Assembly (NCBI GenBank): GCA_022601195.1
Contig: JAHZIX010000023.1
Coordinates: forward strand, 186,001-250,000
Direction of reading: 5' to 3'
Origin: Deltaproteobacteria bacterium
GTDB lineage: Bacteria; Acidobacteriota; Thermoanaerobaculia; Multivoradales; JAHZIX01
DNA: 64,000 nucleotides
Shown here: in pieces, positions 43,771-53,907 of the stretch
Layout of the letters: each line of letters begins with the position of its first letter
How positions within the stretch are numbered: the stretch's first letter is position 1
Program-made: the position numbers and the translations under genes
The notes under the pieces: generated by a model
The model's input: only the letters and a program-made list of their open reading frames with translations
Database searches by the model: none
What the model was told of the DNA's origin: nothing

Positions 43771-44997
43771 TCAACTACTCAAGCGTAGGCGGGCGAAACG
43801 CCGTTTGCCCACTTTGAGTAGAAGGGGCTCGCTGGAAGGGAGAAGGGAGAAGAAGGGATCGTTCTGCTTTTCTCCATCCAAAGAAACGGCACCTTGCTGA
43901 ATCAGCCTTCGGGCCTCGTTGCTGCTGCTGGCTAGACCTGCAGCGGCAACAGCTTTGAGTAGCGGGAGTGGACTCTTGAGATCAATCTCCGGCACGTTCT
44001 CAGGGACTCCCTGAGCGGCAAAGACACTCGTGAACTCCGCTACGGCCTGGGTGGCAGCTTCTTCTCCGTGGTAAGTCGCGACCAGGTGCCGCCCGAGCTC
44101 TTGTTTGAAGTCTCGGGGGTTGACCTCGCCATTCTCCGCTTTGCGTTTTCGCTCCGCGATGTCTTCTTCGGGAAGGTCTGTCAGGAGGAGGAACCAGTCC
44201 CACATCAACGAATCCGGAATGGACATCGTCTTGCCGAAAACCTCTTTGGGTGGATCCTCGAGGGCTATGGCGTTCCCGAGGCTCTTAGACATCTTCTCCG
44301 TGCCGTCGGTCCCGACCAACAAAGGAACGGTCAGTACGACCTGGGGTTCCAGGTGCTGATCTTTCATGAGCTGCCGCCCAACCAGGAGATTGAAGATCTG
44401 GTCGTGGCCGCCAAGTTCGACATCTGCTTCGAGGGCGACGGAGTCGTGCCCTTGCACCAATGGGTAGAGCAGCTCATGGATGTGGATAGGTTGGTTGTTG
44501 TGGAAGCGGGTTCGGAAGTCATCTCGCTCCATCATGCGGGCCAAGGTGTAGCTTCCAGCCAGTCGGATCAGCCCCTCTGAACCCAAGTCAGCAAGCCATC
44601 GGCTATTGAAATCGACTACCGTCGTCTGCCGATCCAGAATGCGAAAGACCTGCTCTTGGTAGGTCTTGGCATTGGCGAGCACCTGTTCCCGGCTGAGCTG
44701 AGGACGCGTTACTTTCTTCCCCGTTGGGTCACCGATCATGGCGGTGAAATCGCCGATCAAGAAGACGACTCGATGTCCCAACTGCTGAAAGTGTCGCATT
44801 TTGCGGATCAGCACGGAGTGTCCCAGGTGAAGATCCGGCGACGAAGGATCAAATCCCGTCTTGACGGTGAGAGGTTTGCCAGAACTGCGAGAAGCTTCTA
44901 GTTTCTTAGCTAGCTGATCCTCTGCCACGAGATCGACGGAGCCTCGTTTGAGAAGCTGTAGCTGTTCGGCAACAGGGGGAAATGGAGAAGTGCTCAT
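43771..44997 (-). CDS. tyrS: Tyrosyl-tRNA synthetase
   Basis: 408 residues, class I synthetase. HIGH motif as [14 protein letters not shown] near residue 57, KMSKS motif as [10 protein letters not shown] near residue 238, and a C-terminal S4-like RNA-binding domain ([20 protein letters not shown]). The [14 protein letters not shown] and [19 protein letters not shown] blocks fit the TyrZ-type subgroup. It is the last gene in the long minus-strand run after dapF. Confidence 0.95.
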   Translation of the reverse strand: MSTSPFPPVAEQLQLLKRGSVDLVAEDQLAKKLEASRSSGKPLTVKTGFDPSSPDLHLGHSVLIRKMRHFQQLGHRVVFLIGDFTAMIGDPTGKKVTRPQLSREQVLANAKTYQEQVFRILDRQTTVVDFNSRWLADLGSEGLIRLAGSYTLARMMERDDFRTRFHNNQPIHIHELLYPLVQGHDSVALEADVELGGHDQIFNLLVGRQLMKDQHLEPQVVLTVPLLVGTDGTEKMSKSLGNAIALEDPPKEVFGKTMSIPDSLMWDWFLLLTDLPEEDIAERKRKAENGEVNPRDFKQELGRHLVATYHGEEAATQAVAEFTSVFAAQGVPENVPEIDLKSPLPLLKAVAAAGLASSSNEARRLIQQGAVSLDGEKQNDPFFSLLPSSEPLLLKVGKRRFARLRLSS

Positions 44998-45032
44998 GGG
45001 GCGGGGATGTTACCAGGATGTTTGTCTGGTCT

Positions 45033-45911
45033 CTACTCCTGGGTTCCTGAGCTCCTTGGGCTCCCTAGACTCCACCGGGCAGGAGAAGGGAGTCGGTCGG
45101 CCTCGGAGTGCAGGGTGCCCTGAGCAACAATGCGGGCATTTCCGGAAAGAGTGCAGGAGCGAAGCTCACCAGCGATCTTTTCACCTCCCACCTCGAGACG
45201 CTCGCCTCCTGCAGTGAGGATCGAAAGAGGGGGCTCGGCGCAGGAAGCGATACCAATCATGACTTGAGCTGCTGCGAGACTGCCGCTGCCACAGGCCAGA
45301 GTCTCGGCATTCACACCCCGTTCGTAGGTTCGAATCTCCAAGTGGTGACGGTCGACGACGTGCACGAAGTTGATGTTCGCCCCCTCCTTTCCTACGGCTG
45401 GGTGACCGACCAGGGCTGCCCCGAGGGAGTCGACCGGCGCGTTAGAGAGGGAGTCTGCCCAAGGGAGGACCAAATGAGGCACCCCCACACGGGTGAGCCA
45501 ACCTTCTACAAGAGTCCCACCGAGCCGAGTTTCGAAGGGGGTGACAGGAGAGGTAGGGAAGGGAATGTCCAGTCGGATACCTTGTTCTCCGGCCGGTGTC
45601 CCTACTACTTCGCCGGCGCCGGTGTGAATCGTCACTCGTGAATTCGCCCAGCCATGATGAAAGGCCAGCCGTGCGGCACAACGAGTGCCATTGACGCAGA
45701 GATCGGCCCTGCCACCGTCTGCGTTGAAGTGTTCCATGCCGACCGCTTCCGGAGCATCCGCCCGGCGGGTCAAGATGAAGACGCCATCAGCGCCTAGGCT
45801 GCTTCCTCGCTGACACCAGGCGCGAATTTGCTCTGGCTTGGGAAGGCTCTTTGGCTCGACGAGAGCGATGAAATCGTTGCCACTACCGGAGACTTTGAAG
45901 AACTCGGTCAT
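45033..45911 (-). CDS. dapF: Diaminopimelate epimerase
   Basis: Interconverts LL- and meso-diaminopimelate for lysine and peptidoglycan. 292 residues with the two active-site cysteines in ADLCVNGTRC and ETLACGSGSLAAA. The latter replaces the usual GTGACA with GSGSLA, a mild change outside the catalytic Cys. Start overlaps the lipoprotein gene by 4 bases (ATGA). The last ~15 residues are Pro/Ser-rich. Confidence 0.93.
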   Translation of the reverse strand: MTEFFKVSGSGNDFIALVEPKSLPKPEQIRAWCQRGSSLGADGVFILTRRADAPEAVGMEHFNADGGRADLCVNGTRCAARLAFHHGWANSRVTIHTGAGEVVGTPAGEQGIRLDIPFPTSPVTPFETRLGGTLVEGWLTRVGVPHLVLPWADSLSNAPVDSLGAALVGHPAVGKEGANINFVHVVDRHHLEIRTYERGVNAETLACGSGSLAAAQVMIGIASCAEPPLSILTAGGERLEVGGEKIAGELRSCTLSGNARIVAQGTLHSEADRLPSPARWSLGSPRSSGTQE

Positions 45912-47011
45912 CGGAGAGTGACGGTGACCTCTTCGCCAGGATCTCCTTCGTTGCCCAAGGCGTCGAGACCGGTGATCCGGTAGGTGTAGGTGCCTCCAAC
46001 CCTGACCCCAGAGTCGAGGAACTCGCGTTTGGTCGTGGGGCTCGAGGTGAGTCTCCGAAAATCCCCGTCGTCCTGGCGGTAGACGTGGTAGGACTGGACG
46101 TCTCGGGAGCTGCTGGGGTCCCAGCGCAATCGGACACGGTCGCTTTCCGTGAGGGCGACGAGGCCAGCCGGTGGCTCAGGGGAGAAGCGATCCTGGTACA
46201 GAACTTCCGCTTCGCCGGATAGGCGACTTTCCACCAGCGGATCCCGCCGCGCTACCGTGGTCACGGTGTAGATGTACCGTTGTCCGTAGCGAGCGGTGGT
46301 GTCCAGGAATTGATTCTTGTCAGCCTCGATAGGGGTTGGCTTGCGATTGTAGGAGCGGCTGCGAGCATCCCGTCGGTACAGGTTGAAGCCTTCCCCCATC
46401 GTCCCTTGGGGTTGCCAGTTGACTTCCAAGCCATCCGGGTTGGGGACGACATTGAGACTTGTCGGCGGTTCCGGTGGAGTTGCTGGCACCATGGAGGCAA
46501 CATTGGATATCCCGGAGATCTCACCATTGGAAGCGAGAGTGCGAACTCCAAAGCTGTAAGCAGACTCCGAGGCTCCTTCCGGTACGGGTAAGCGGACGAA
46601 GACTCGATCACCGCTGGTGGAGTTGGCCAGGTCGACCTCATTGAGATTCATGCGGATCTCAGATGCGGCTGCAAACCTCCGGGGTTCGACTTCTACGTTG
46701 AATCCTTCTGCCGGCGCCGGCTGGAGCATTTCCATGAGCTCGATGCGGGCGATTCCCGGTAGAGGGCCTCCAGCAATGGTGGTTTTGGGGTAGCCGAATT
46801 GCAGAATGAAATCGCTTCCCTGCTGATAGACAGCGAGATCCTTCACCGGGGCCGGAATCGCGCGCACGGGAGGGGTAGGATCCCCCTTCTTTCCGCAGGC
46901 GGTAGCCGCCAAGAGGATTGCTATCGCAGCGCTCCAAACAAGGCTGTAGGGCGATCGGAAGCTACCGAAGCTTCGGCGGCGAATTCCGGAAGTCTGTTCT
47001 GTGTTCAGCAT
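45908..47011 (-). CDS. Fibronectin type III-like lipoprotein with LptM-like N-terminus
   Basis: 367 residues. The lipoprotein signal ends ATAC with Cys39 followed by GKKGDPTPP, resembling the CGxKGPL motif of LptM/YifL. After that come three beta-rich, FN3-like domains (PPEPPTSLNVVPNPDGLEVNWQ and PPAGLVALTESDRVRLRWD starts). FN3 domains bind ligands or space out structures at the envelope. E. coli yifL also lies next to dapF, and here the gene overlaps dapF. Whether it has LptM's role in LptD assembly is inference. Confidence 0.8.
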   Translation of the reverse strand: MLNTEQTSGIRRRSFGSFRSPYSLVWSAAIAILLAATACGKKGDPTPPVRAIPAPVKDLAVYQQGSDFILQFGYPKTTIAGGPLPGIARIELMEMLQPAPAEGFNVEVEPRRFAAASEIRMNLNEVDLANSTSGDRVFVRLPVPEGASESAYSFGVRTLASNGEISGISNVASMVPATPPEPPTSLNVVPNPDGLEVNWQPQGTMGEGFNLYRRDARSRSYNRKPTPIEADKNQFLDTTARYGQRYIYTVTTVARRDPLVESRLSGEAEVLYQDRFSPEPPAGLVALTESDRVRLRWDPSSSRDVQSYHVYRQDDGDFRRLTSSPTTKREFLDSGVRVGGTYTYRITGLDALGNEGDPGEEVTVTLR

Positions 47012-47035
47012 GTTTGTGCGACCCTTAGCGGTTTC

Positions 47036-48406
47036 CTACAGCACGTAGCGGCTGAGGTCCTGATCTTCGACGATATCGGCGATGGCGTTTCGCACATACT
47101 CGTCGTCGACGACGATTTCCTGCTCTTGCATCTCCGGAGCGTTGAAGGAGATTTCTTCCAGCACCCTCTCGAGCAAAGTCGCCAGACGCCGGGCGCCAAT
47201 GTTCTCGGTGCGGGTGTTGACCTCTACTGCCAAGCGGGCGAGCTCGCGCACTGCGCTGTCGGTAAATTGAAGCTCGAGACCCTCGGTGGAGAGAAGGGCG
47301 TGGTACTGCTTCGTAAGGGCGTTTTCTGGCTCGGTGAGGATTCTCACGAAGTCGTCTTCCGTAAGGGCATCCAGCTCGACGCGGATGGGAAAGCGTCCCT
47401 GGAGCTCCGGAATCAGGTCGGACGGGCGACTGACGTGAAAGGCACCGGCAGCAATGAACAGAATGTGGTCTGTCTTGACCATGCCGTACTTGGTCGTCAC
47501 CGTGGTGCCTTCGACGATGGGGAGCAGGTCGCGCTGGACCCCTTCGCGGGATACGTCTGGGCCTCGCCCTCCTTCTCGTCCAGCGATCTTGTCGATCTCA
47601 TCAAGGAACAGCATGCCTCCTTGTTCGACCCGACGCCGGGCCTCTCTGGCCACCTGAGCCCGATCGATGAGCTTTTCGGCTTCCTGCTGTAGGAGGATCT
47701 CCTTCGCCTCGGAAACCTTGACGCGATCTTTTCGGCGGCGCCCGAAGAGGCCAGGGAGCATCTCTTTGATGTTGATGCCAACCTCTTCGACCCCTTGGGG
47801 GGTGATCATTTCGAAGCTGCTGTTGGGGTTGTCATCGACCTCGATCTGGACTTCCCGGTTATCGAGGGCTCCGCTACGAAGCTTGGCGCGAAATTTCTCC
47901 CGGGTATCGGTGAGATCTTCGGTTTGTCCTGCCACTGGGCTGATCGGTGCGGAAGGTACTAAGAGTTGCAAGAGACGTTCTTCGGCCTGAGCCTTTGCTG
48001 TCTCGTGTATGAAGGTTCGTCGTTCCTCTTTGACCATGGCCACGGCGATTTCAACCAGATCGCGAATCATCGACTCGACATCCCGGCCTACATAGCCGAC
48101 TTCCGTGAACTTACTGGCTTCTACCTTGATGAAGGGAGCCTTAGCGAGTTTCGAGAGCCTCCGGGCGATCTCGGTCTTACCGATACCCGTGGAGCCGATC
48201 ATGAGGATGTTCTTGGGATAGATCTCGTCTGCCAGCTCTTCGGGCAGCTGCTGGCGTCTCCAGCGGTTTCGGAGAGCAACTGCGACGGCCCGCTTGGCCT
48301 TCTGTTGGCCGACGACGAATTTGTCTAACTCCGCCACAATTTGCCGTGGAGGCATGTTTTCCAGCTCTAGAGTTGGCTGGGGGTCCTCAACCGTACCCTC
48401 GGACAT
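47036..48406 (-). CDS. hslU: ATP-dependent protease ATPase subunit HslU
   Basis: 456-residue AAA+ unfoldase: [26 protein letters not shown] start, Walker [10 protein letters not shown], the variable I-domain insert, Walker [10 protein letters not shown], and a C-terminal sensor region ending in [12 protein letters not shown], the docking tail for HslV. It feeds substrates into HslV. Lies 3 bases from hslV, which precedes it in the operon. Confidence 0.97.
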   Translation of the reverse strand: MSEGTVEDPQPTLELENMPPRQIVAELDKFVVGQQKAKRAVAVALRNRWRRQQLPEELADEIYPKNILMIGSTGIGKTEIARRLSKLAKAPFIKVEASKFTEVGYVGRDVESMIRDLVEIAVAMVKEERRTFIHETAKAQAEERLLQLLVPSAPISPVAGQTEDLTDTREKFRAKLRSGALDNREVQIEVDDNPNSSFEMITPQGVEEVGINIKEMLPGLFGRRRKDRVKVSEAKEILLQQEAEKLIDRAQVAREARRRVEQGGMLFLDEIDKIAGREGGRGPDVSREGVQRDLLPIVEGTTVTTKYGMVKTDHILFIAAGAFHVSRPSDLIPELQGRFPIRVELDALTEDDFVRILTEPENALTKQYHALLSTEGLELQFTDSAVRELARLAVEVNTRTENIGARRLATLLERVLEEISFNAPEMQEQEIVVDDEYVRNAIADIVEDQDLSRYVL

Positions 48407-48409
48407 AGA

Positions 48410-48946
48410 TCAGAGCTCCTCGATGGTCAACCGGTCGTTGGTATACACGCAGATGCCGGCGGCAATTTTCATGGCTTCTTCGACAATTTCTCGGGCGCTG
48501 AGCTCCGTGTGACGGATCAAAGCTCGGGCTGCAGAAAGAGCATAAAGGGAGCCTGAGCCGATGGCCAGAAGGCCGTCGTCGTCCGGTTGCATCAGGTCGC
48601 CATTACCGGACACGAAGTAGCTGCTCTTGGCGTCAGCGACGATCATGAGGGCCTGGAGCTGGCGCAGGGCTCGGTCGGTCCGCCAGTCCTTGGCTAGCTC
48701 GACAATGGCCCGCTCGAGGTTTGCGGGGAACTCCTCTAACTTGGATTCAAAGCGTGTAAACAAGGCCAGTCCATCTGCTGCACCACCAGCGAAGCCGATC
48801 AGCACCTTACCTTTGCCGGTTCGTTTGACCTTGTTGGCGCCTGCCTTGATGACGGTGTCATTGAGGGTGACCTGACCATCGCTGGCCATGCACACCTGTC
48901 CATTTCGTCGTACCAGAAGAACGGTAGTTGAGCGTATTTGATTCAT
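48410..48946 (-). CDS. hslV: ATP-dependent protease peptidase subunit HslV
   Basis: 178 residues of the proteasome-beta fold: TTVLLVRRNGQVCMASDGQVTL, KKVKRT-like KVKRTGKGKVLIGFAGGAADGL and a SGNGDLMQPDDD loop. The catalytic N-terminal Thr corresponds to T7, so MNQIRS must be removed after synthesis, unlike E. coli where only Met is lost. Pairs with hslU. xerC lies 65 bases upstream. Confidence 0.96.
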   Translation of the reverse strand: MNQIRSTTVLLVRRNGQVCMASDGQVTLNDTVIKAGANKVKRTGKGKVLIGFAGGAADGLALFTRFESKLEEFPANLERAIVELAKDWRTDRALRQLQALMIVADAKSSYFVSGNGDLMQPDDDGLLAIGSGSLYALSAARALIRHTELSAREIVEEAMKIAAGICVYTNDRLTIEEL

Positions 48947-49011
48947 GGGGGACGGATTGTAGCAGGGCCGCGAGATTTGTGGAGCGAAAGCTTGCTTTGG
49001 GCTGCAAGCTC

Positions 49012-49950
49012 CTAGCTGGATTCTCCCCTGCCAGAGGTTTTGCGGGCTCGGGGGTGCGACTGTCGATAGACGTTCAGCAGGCGGTCCAATTCCAGGTGAG
49101 TGTAGCGCTGAGTAGTGGACAGGGAGCTGTGTCCCAAGAGTTCTTGAATGGTCCGCAAGTCTGCACCGTTCTCCAGTAGGTGGGTCGCAAAGGAGTGCCG
49201 AATTGCGTGGGGGTGGACCCCTCTGGCGAGGGCTGCCTGCTCGGCGGCGCGGTCGAGGATTCGGCGCACGGAACGGGAGCTGAGCCGCCCACCTCGATGG
49301 TGCAAGAAAATGGGTTCGTCAGTGCCCTTTTGTCGGTCCTTCGAGCGAACTCCTTCCCACTCTTCGAGCCACAAGCGGAGAGCTACCTGCGCCTGGCGTC
49401 CGAATGGAACCATGCGCTCTTTCTGTCCCTTGCCGATCACTCGCAAGGAACGCTCCTCCAGGTCCAAATCTCCCCACTCGAGACTGACCAATTCACTGAC
49501 TCGCAGGCCGGTTGCATAGAGCAGCTCCAGAATGGCGCGATCACGGACCCGTAGCTCGCTCTCTCCAGCAGCTCCCTCCAACAGGTTTTCGATCTCGCCG
49601 GGACGAAGTTCCGGGGGAAGTGTCTTGGGTTGTTTGGGCGCTCGAACCTGAGTGGCTGGGTTGGCAGCCAGGTAGCCCTCACGACAGGCGAATCCAAATA
49701 GGCTGCGAACTGCGGAGAGGGCTCGTCCTTGGCTGGAAGGGGCCAGCTTTCGTCGCGCCATAGACGCGAGGAAGGCGCGAATAGCGGCGGCATCGATTTC
49801 GCTCACCTCGACCTTCTCTTCTGCGAAATAGTCTCGGTAGAGGAACTCTTCGAAGCGAGCGAGGTCGCCGCCATAGGAGCGCACAGTCTGCAGAGAGAAA
49901 CCTCGCTCGAGGCGGATGTGCTCTAGGAATTGGCGGATCAGTTCACGCAT
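49012..49950 (-). CDS. xerC: Tyrosine recombinase XerC
   Basis: 312 residues: N-terminal SAM-like domain (FLEHIRLERGFSLQTVRSYGGDL) and C-terminal catalytic domain with Arg in ATGLRVSELV, HAIRHSFATHLLENGADLRTIQELLGHSS (His, Arg, His) and nucleophile Tyr in TQRYTHL. Resolves chromosome dimers at dif with a XerD partner. In E. coli xerC follows dapF nearby; here the run is trmFO-xerC-hslV-hslU-lipoprotein-dapF. No dif-like site was seen. Confidence 0.94.
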   Translation of the reverse strand: MRELIRQFLEHIRLERGFSLQTVRSYGGDLARFEEFLYRDYFAEEKVEVSEIDAAAIRAFLASMARRKLAPSSQGRALSAVRSLFGFACREGYLAANPATQVRAPKQPKTLPPELRPGEIENLLEGAAGESELRVRDRAILELLYATGLRVSELVSLEWGDLDLEERSLRVIGKGQKERMVPFGRQAQVALRLWLEEWEGVRSKDRQKGTDEPIFLHHRGGRLSSRSVRRILDRAAEQAALARGVHPHAIRHSFATHLLENGADLRTIQELLGHSSLSTTQRYTHLELDRLLNVYRQSHPRARKTSGRGESS

Positions 49951-49956
49951 CGCTCT

Positions 49957-51327
49957 CTATTGGCCTACGGTCGATGCCTCCGAGGCCGGTTCCTTCTCCG
50001 GCAGGGAATCCTCCTGCAGGGGAAGACCCTGCCGGCCGGCCCACTCGACAAGTTCCCTGTTGGCTCGGGCGGCGTAGGCACCACGGCGCTCGGCTTTCTT
50101 CATGCGTCGTTCTAGGGGGGTGAATAGGCCGTAGTTGATGTTGGCTGGCTGAAACCTCTTTGGCTCGGACTCGATGAGGTGACGGACCATGGCTCCAAAG
50201 GCGGTGGTAGCGGGGAAGGGTTCCGGGTCTTTTCCCTGGCGCTCCAGGCTGAGGAAGAGGGCTATCGCTAGGCCCGTCGCAGCGGATTCGAGGTAGCCCT
50301 CGACGCCAGTGATCTGGCCAGCTAAGCGTAGGCTAGGCCTTTTCTTGACTCGAAAGAGAGGATCGAGGTGAATGGGGGCGTTAATAAAGGTGTTGCGGTG
50401 AATTTGCCCTAGGCGAACAAATTTCACCCCTTCGAGTCCTGGAATCATACGAAGGATTCGTTTCTGCTCCCCCCACTTCAGACGGGACTGAAAACCCACC
50501 AAATTGTATTGGCTGCGGGCTAGATTCTCCTGGCGCAGCTGTACTACCGCGTGAGGGCGGCTGCCGTCCGGGGGGTGGAGGCCGACCGGCTTCAGGGGGC
50601 CGTAGCAGAGGGTGTCGACGCCCCGCCGCGCCATTTCTTCGATGGGCAGGCATCCTTCGAAGAACTTGGTGTCTTCGAAACTCTTGGCCTCAACTTCCTC
50701 GGCGGCCACCAGGGCGGTATGGAATTCGAGATATTGCTCGCGAGTCATCGGTGCGTTTAGGTAGTCGTCTCCATCCCCTTTTCCATAGCGGGAACCGGCG
50801 AAGATTTTCTCCATATCGAGGCTTTCCGCTTCGACGATGGGAGCGATCGCGTCATAGAAGTAGAGATGTTCGCTACCCAGCAAATCCAATAGGCACTTCG
50901 ACAACGCCTCTGAGGTCAGAGGGCCGGTGGCGAGAACCGTATCTTCCTCCGGCAGGTCTGTGACTTCTTCGAGCCTGATCTCGATGAGGGGATGTTCTCG
51001 AAGGGTTTGAGTGATGTCGGCGGCGAAGAGATCTCGATCTACAGCGAGGGCACTTCCGGCGGGCACAGCAGCCTTCCGGGCTGCTCCGATTATCAGGGAA
51101 CCAAAGGCTTCCATTTCCCTCTTGAGCAGGCCCGCAGCGTGCAACGGATCATCACTACGAAGGGAGTTGCTGCAGACCAATTCCGCAAAGTGATCTGTGT
51201 GATGAGCCGGAGTGGTCTTGGTGGGACGCATCTCGTGCAAAACGACGGGTATGCCGCGGTGGGCCAGTTGATAGGCGCATTCCGAGCCAGCCAGGCCCGC
51301 ACCGACTATGTGGACAGGTTTGTTCAT
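49957..51327 (-). CDS. trmFO: Methylenetetrahydrofolate-tRNA-(uracil-5-)-methyltransferase TrmFO
   Basis: 456-residue flavoenzyme making m5U54 in tRNA from 5,10-methylene-THF. FAD-binding VHIVGAGLAGSECAYQLA, then HEMRP, SNSLRSDD with the conserved Cys (LVCSNSL) and the second active Cys in LCYGPLKPVGL. 7 bases separate it from xerC. The dprA-trmFO-xerC-hslV-hslU order is widespread in bacteria without topA between. Confidence 0.96.
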   Translation of the reverse strand: MNKPVHIVGAGLAGSECAYQLAHRGIPVVLHEMRPTKTTPAHHTDHFAELVCSNSLRSDDPLHAAGLLKREMEAFGSLIIGAARKAAVPAGSALAVDRDLFAADITQTLREHPLIEIRLEEVTDLPEEDTVLATGPLTSEALSKCLLDLLGSEHLYFYDAIAPIVEAESLDMEKIFAGSRYGKGDGDDYLNAPMTREQYLEFHTALVAAEEVEAKSFEDTKFFEGCLPIEEMARRGVDTLCYGPLKPVGLHPPDGSRPHAVVQLRQENLARSQYNLVGFQSRLKWGEQKRILRMIPGLEGVKFVRLGQIHRNTFINAPIHLDPLFRVKKRPSLRLAGQITGVEGYLESAATGLAIALFLSLERQGKDPEPFPATTAFGAMVRHLIESEPKRFQPANINYGLFTPLERRMKKAERRGAYAARANRELVEWAGRQGLPLQEDSLPEKEPASEASTVGQ

Positions 51328-51357
51328 CGGCCGAGTATAAGGTGGGAGGAGGCGATG

Positions 51358-52482
51358 TCATTGAAGAATCCGGCGGTAGGTCGAGCCTGGCATGCGGCGA
51401 AGCCAGCCGGCGAGCTCCAGCTCCAGCAGGGCCGCCAGAATTTGGTCGATGGCCATCCCGGTCTCGATAACGAGATCATCGGCGGTTTTCTCACCCCCCG
51501 GTGGCAAATGTTGCAGCACCTCTCCGGGCTTGCCTTGCGGGTGAGCGCGTCCCGAAACTTGGCCGATCGGAATCAGGTCGAGGGGCAGTTGCCGGGTGGG
51601 TCGGAGGGTCTCCAGTATGTCCCGTGGCTTGGTCGCCAAGCATGCTCCATCTCGGATCAGGTTGTGAGGTCCCCTGGCTCTGTCATCGAAGATAGGTCCC
51701 GGGACCGCATAGACCTCTCTGCCGAGCTCCAGAGCGTGATGCGCCGTAATGAGGGACCCCGACCTCGGGGTGGCCTGCACCACTAACGTACCTCTGCCTA
51801 GGGCTGCGATCACTCGATTTCGAATCGGGAAGTTCATGGGTCTCGGTGGTCGGTCCATAGGAAACTCACTGACCAGAGCTCCCCGAGCAGCAACTTCTTC
51901 CCTCAACTTTCCTTGGCCTTTGGGGTAGAGGATCTCCAGGCCGCACCCGAGGATTGCCAAGGTTTGACCTTGGGGGGCTTTGAGGGCTCCCCGATGTGCT
52001 GCGGTGTCGACGCCGAGGGCAAAGCCCGAGACGATACAGATACCTGCTTCAGCGAGAGAGTGGGCGAAGTAGGCTGCTGCATCGAGTCCGTAGGGGGAAG
52101 CCTTGCGAGAGCCGACCATGGCGAGGGCGGGCCCCTGACAGAGTCTTCCTCGTACGTAAAGAACCGGTGGAGGGAGCTCCAGCTCAAGAAGCTGGGGAGG
52201 ATATTCGGTATCTTCTCTGGTCAGGATTGTCGCCTCCACTCGCTCTGCCCTAGCGCTTTCCCGATCAACGATCTGGCGGTAGCGGGTCAGGCTTTTGCGG
52301 GCTCTAGCCACCTGTTTCGGGGGAACTCCAAGCATTTGGCCTTCCTCCATGGCGGCGCGCTTGCTGCGGGGTGGCTCTTCGAGAGCCCAGAGCTCCGGTT
52401 TGCCACTGAGTCGGCAAATGGCACCTCGCGACATATCTCGAGCAGTATTTAGGGCGATCAGGAATTCTCTCGTTGGGTTCAT
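51358..52482 (-). CDS. dprA: DNA processing protein DprA
   Basis: 374 residues: N-terminal helical domain, Rossmann-like core with AMVGSRKASPYGLDAAAYFA and SGFALGVDTAAHRGAL, GSLITAHHALELGREVYAVPG block and a C-terminal winged-helix (IETGMAIDQILAALLELELAGW). It loads RecA onto incoming single-stranded DNA in natural transformation. Start preceded by AGAGGGAACC. No other competence genes are in the window. Confidence 0.94.
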   Translation of the reverse strand: MNPTREFLIALNTARDMSRGAICRLSGKPELWALEEPPRSKRAAMEEGQMLGVPPKQVARARKSLTRYRQIVDRESARAERVEATILTREDTEYPPQLLELELPPPVLYVRGRLCQGPALAMVGSRKASPYGLDAAAYFAHSLAEAGICIVSGFALGVDTAAHRGALKAPQGQTLAILGCGLEILYPKGQGKLREEVAARGALVSEFPMDRPPRPMNFPIRNRVIAALGRGTLVVQATPRSGSLITAHHALELGREVYAVPGPIFDDRARGPHNLIRDGACLATKPRDILETLRPTRQLPLDLIPIGQVSGRAHPQGKPGEVLQHLPPGGEKTADDLVIETGMAIDQILAALLELELAGWLRRMPGSTYRRILQ

Positions 52483-52711
52483 GGTTCCCTCTAGGGTGTT
52501 GCTAAATAGAAACTGTCGAGGACCTAAGAACGCAGTTCGAGGTGAATGTGGCTCGAATGGTTGGGAGAAATGTTGATTCCAGATTCCGGAATAGGGAATC
52601 CGTGTGGTGCTGTTGTGCTCGTATATACTCTTCGGACTCTGATGGTCGTCACCACAGGTCGAGTCCCATTGAACGGATAGGCACGTTCCGCTGCTTGAGG
52701 TCTAAAGCCCA

Positions 52712-53137
52712 ATGCGAAAGCTGATTTCCCTGCTGATCATTTTCCTGGCCGCTCCGGTGTTTTTTGTCGCGCCCGTGGAAGCGAAGAAAACACGCACTAC
52801 GTCGGCGAAGGAGCAACTCGAATTCGGTGTGAATATGGCCCGGAGGCAGCTCTGGAGTGAGGCCTTGTTTCGCTTTGAGCAGGCGGCGAAGCTAGAGCCG
52901 ACCAATGCTCGGGTCTACAACAACTTGGCTGTGGCTTGTGAGGCGACAGGTCGGTTCGATGAGGCTCTCGAATTTTACCGGCAGGCCCTTCGCCTGGCGC
53001 CCTCCGACCGCACGGTCAAGGCGAACTACTCTCGCTTCGTCGAGTTCTACCAGACCTTCAAGCCTGAGGACGAAGAGGAATCCTCGGCGACGGACACGGG
53101 GGCGGCGGTGGAATCTCAGAAAGCAGGTGCCGAATGA
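52712..53137 (+). CDS. Exported TPR protein, small
   Basis: 141 residues: signal peptide (MRKLISLLIIFLAAPVFFVAPVEA), then about two TPR units (EQLEFGVNMARRQLWSEALFRF and AVACEATGRFDEALEFYRQAL), and an acidic Glu/Ser tail. It heads a plus-strand set with the next two envelope genes. Likely a periplasmic scaffold for the barrel protein, by inference. Confidence 0.78.
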   Translation: MRKLISLLIIFLAAPVFFVAPVEAKKTRTTSAKEQLEFGVNMARRQLWSEALFRFEQAAKLEPTNARVYNNLAVACEATGRFDEALEFYRQALRLAPSDRTVKANYSRFVEFYQTFKPEDEEESSATDTGAAVESQKAGAE

Positions 53138-53183
53138 ACCAGATGCTGACCGGAACGGCTCCTAGGGTAGTCGGAGGTGTGTC

Positions 53184-53888
53184 ATGACGCGTGGAACTCG
53201 CTGGATCTTCTGGGTCGTACCAGCCCTCTTGCTCTTACTGTCCTCTGGCGCTGACGCGTCCACTGTCGATGTTCGGCTCAAATTGCCCCAGAAGGCCCGC
53301 CTCGACCTCGATGGGCGGGAGACCATTGCGATTGCACCTTTTCTGGTCTTGAGCCAGGAGGGAGACCGCGGTTCCCGGGGGCGAAGTGTCGATGTGCAAA
53401 AAGAGTTCGAGCGCTACCTGAACAAGGTGATGCGCCGCGAGTCCGATCTAAAAGTGGTCGAGGCTGGCTCGGTGGAGTACCCCATCTACGATGCGGATCT
53501 GCTCTCCCGGGAACAGGACTTTTGGCGCTTCCTGGGGGAACGTACCCAGGCCGACCTGATCGTCGCCGGTAGCCTCGACTTCGATATTCAAGATCGGACG
53601 GGGTACCGGACAGAGCCCTACACGTCTCCTTTCAACGGACAAACCTACTACCGTCAGGTGTTGGTAGAGCAGACGGGCTTTGAATACGACATCTTGATGC
53701 AGGTCTACGATGGTAAGAGCGGCGAAATGCTGTTTAGTGACAACTTCAAGGACTTTCAGAGCTATGAAGGAGAGGAAGCGGATCCTCTCCAAGGCATGTT
53801 TGAGAACCTCTATTCCCTCGAAGACCGGATTCTGGGTCTCTTCACTCAGAAGGAAGTCGAGGCCAGCCGAACACTTTTTACCGATTAA
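53184..53888 (+). CDS. Exported protein of unknown function, CsgG/TolB-N-like
   Basis: 234 residues with signal peptide (WIFWVVPALLLLLSSGADA). The mature part has an IAIAPFLVLS strand, KEFERYLNKVMRRESDLKVVEAG, and a DLIVAGSLDFDIQD strand. This order resembles the CsgG/TolB-N type fold of outer-membrane-associated lipoproteins, though there is no lipobox. Not a confident family match. Located 19 bases before the barrel gene and on the same strand. Confidence 0.65.
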   Translation: MTRGTRWIFWVVPALLLLLSSGADASTVDVRLKLPQKARLDLDGRETIAIAPFLVLSQEGDRGSRGRSVDVQKEFERYLNKVMRRESDLKVVEAGSVEYPIYDADLLSREQDFWRFLGERTQADLIVAGSLDFDIQDRTGYRTEPYTSPFNGQTYYRQVLVEQTGFEYDILMQVYDGKSGEMLFSDNFKDFQSYEGEEADPLQGMFENLYSLEDRILGLFTQKEVEASRTLFTD

Positions 53889-53907
53889 GCGCCACAGGAG
53901 GTCTTCG

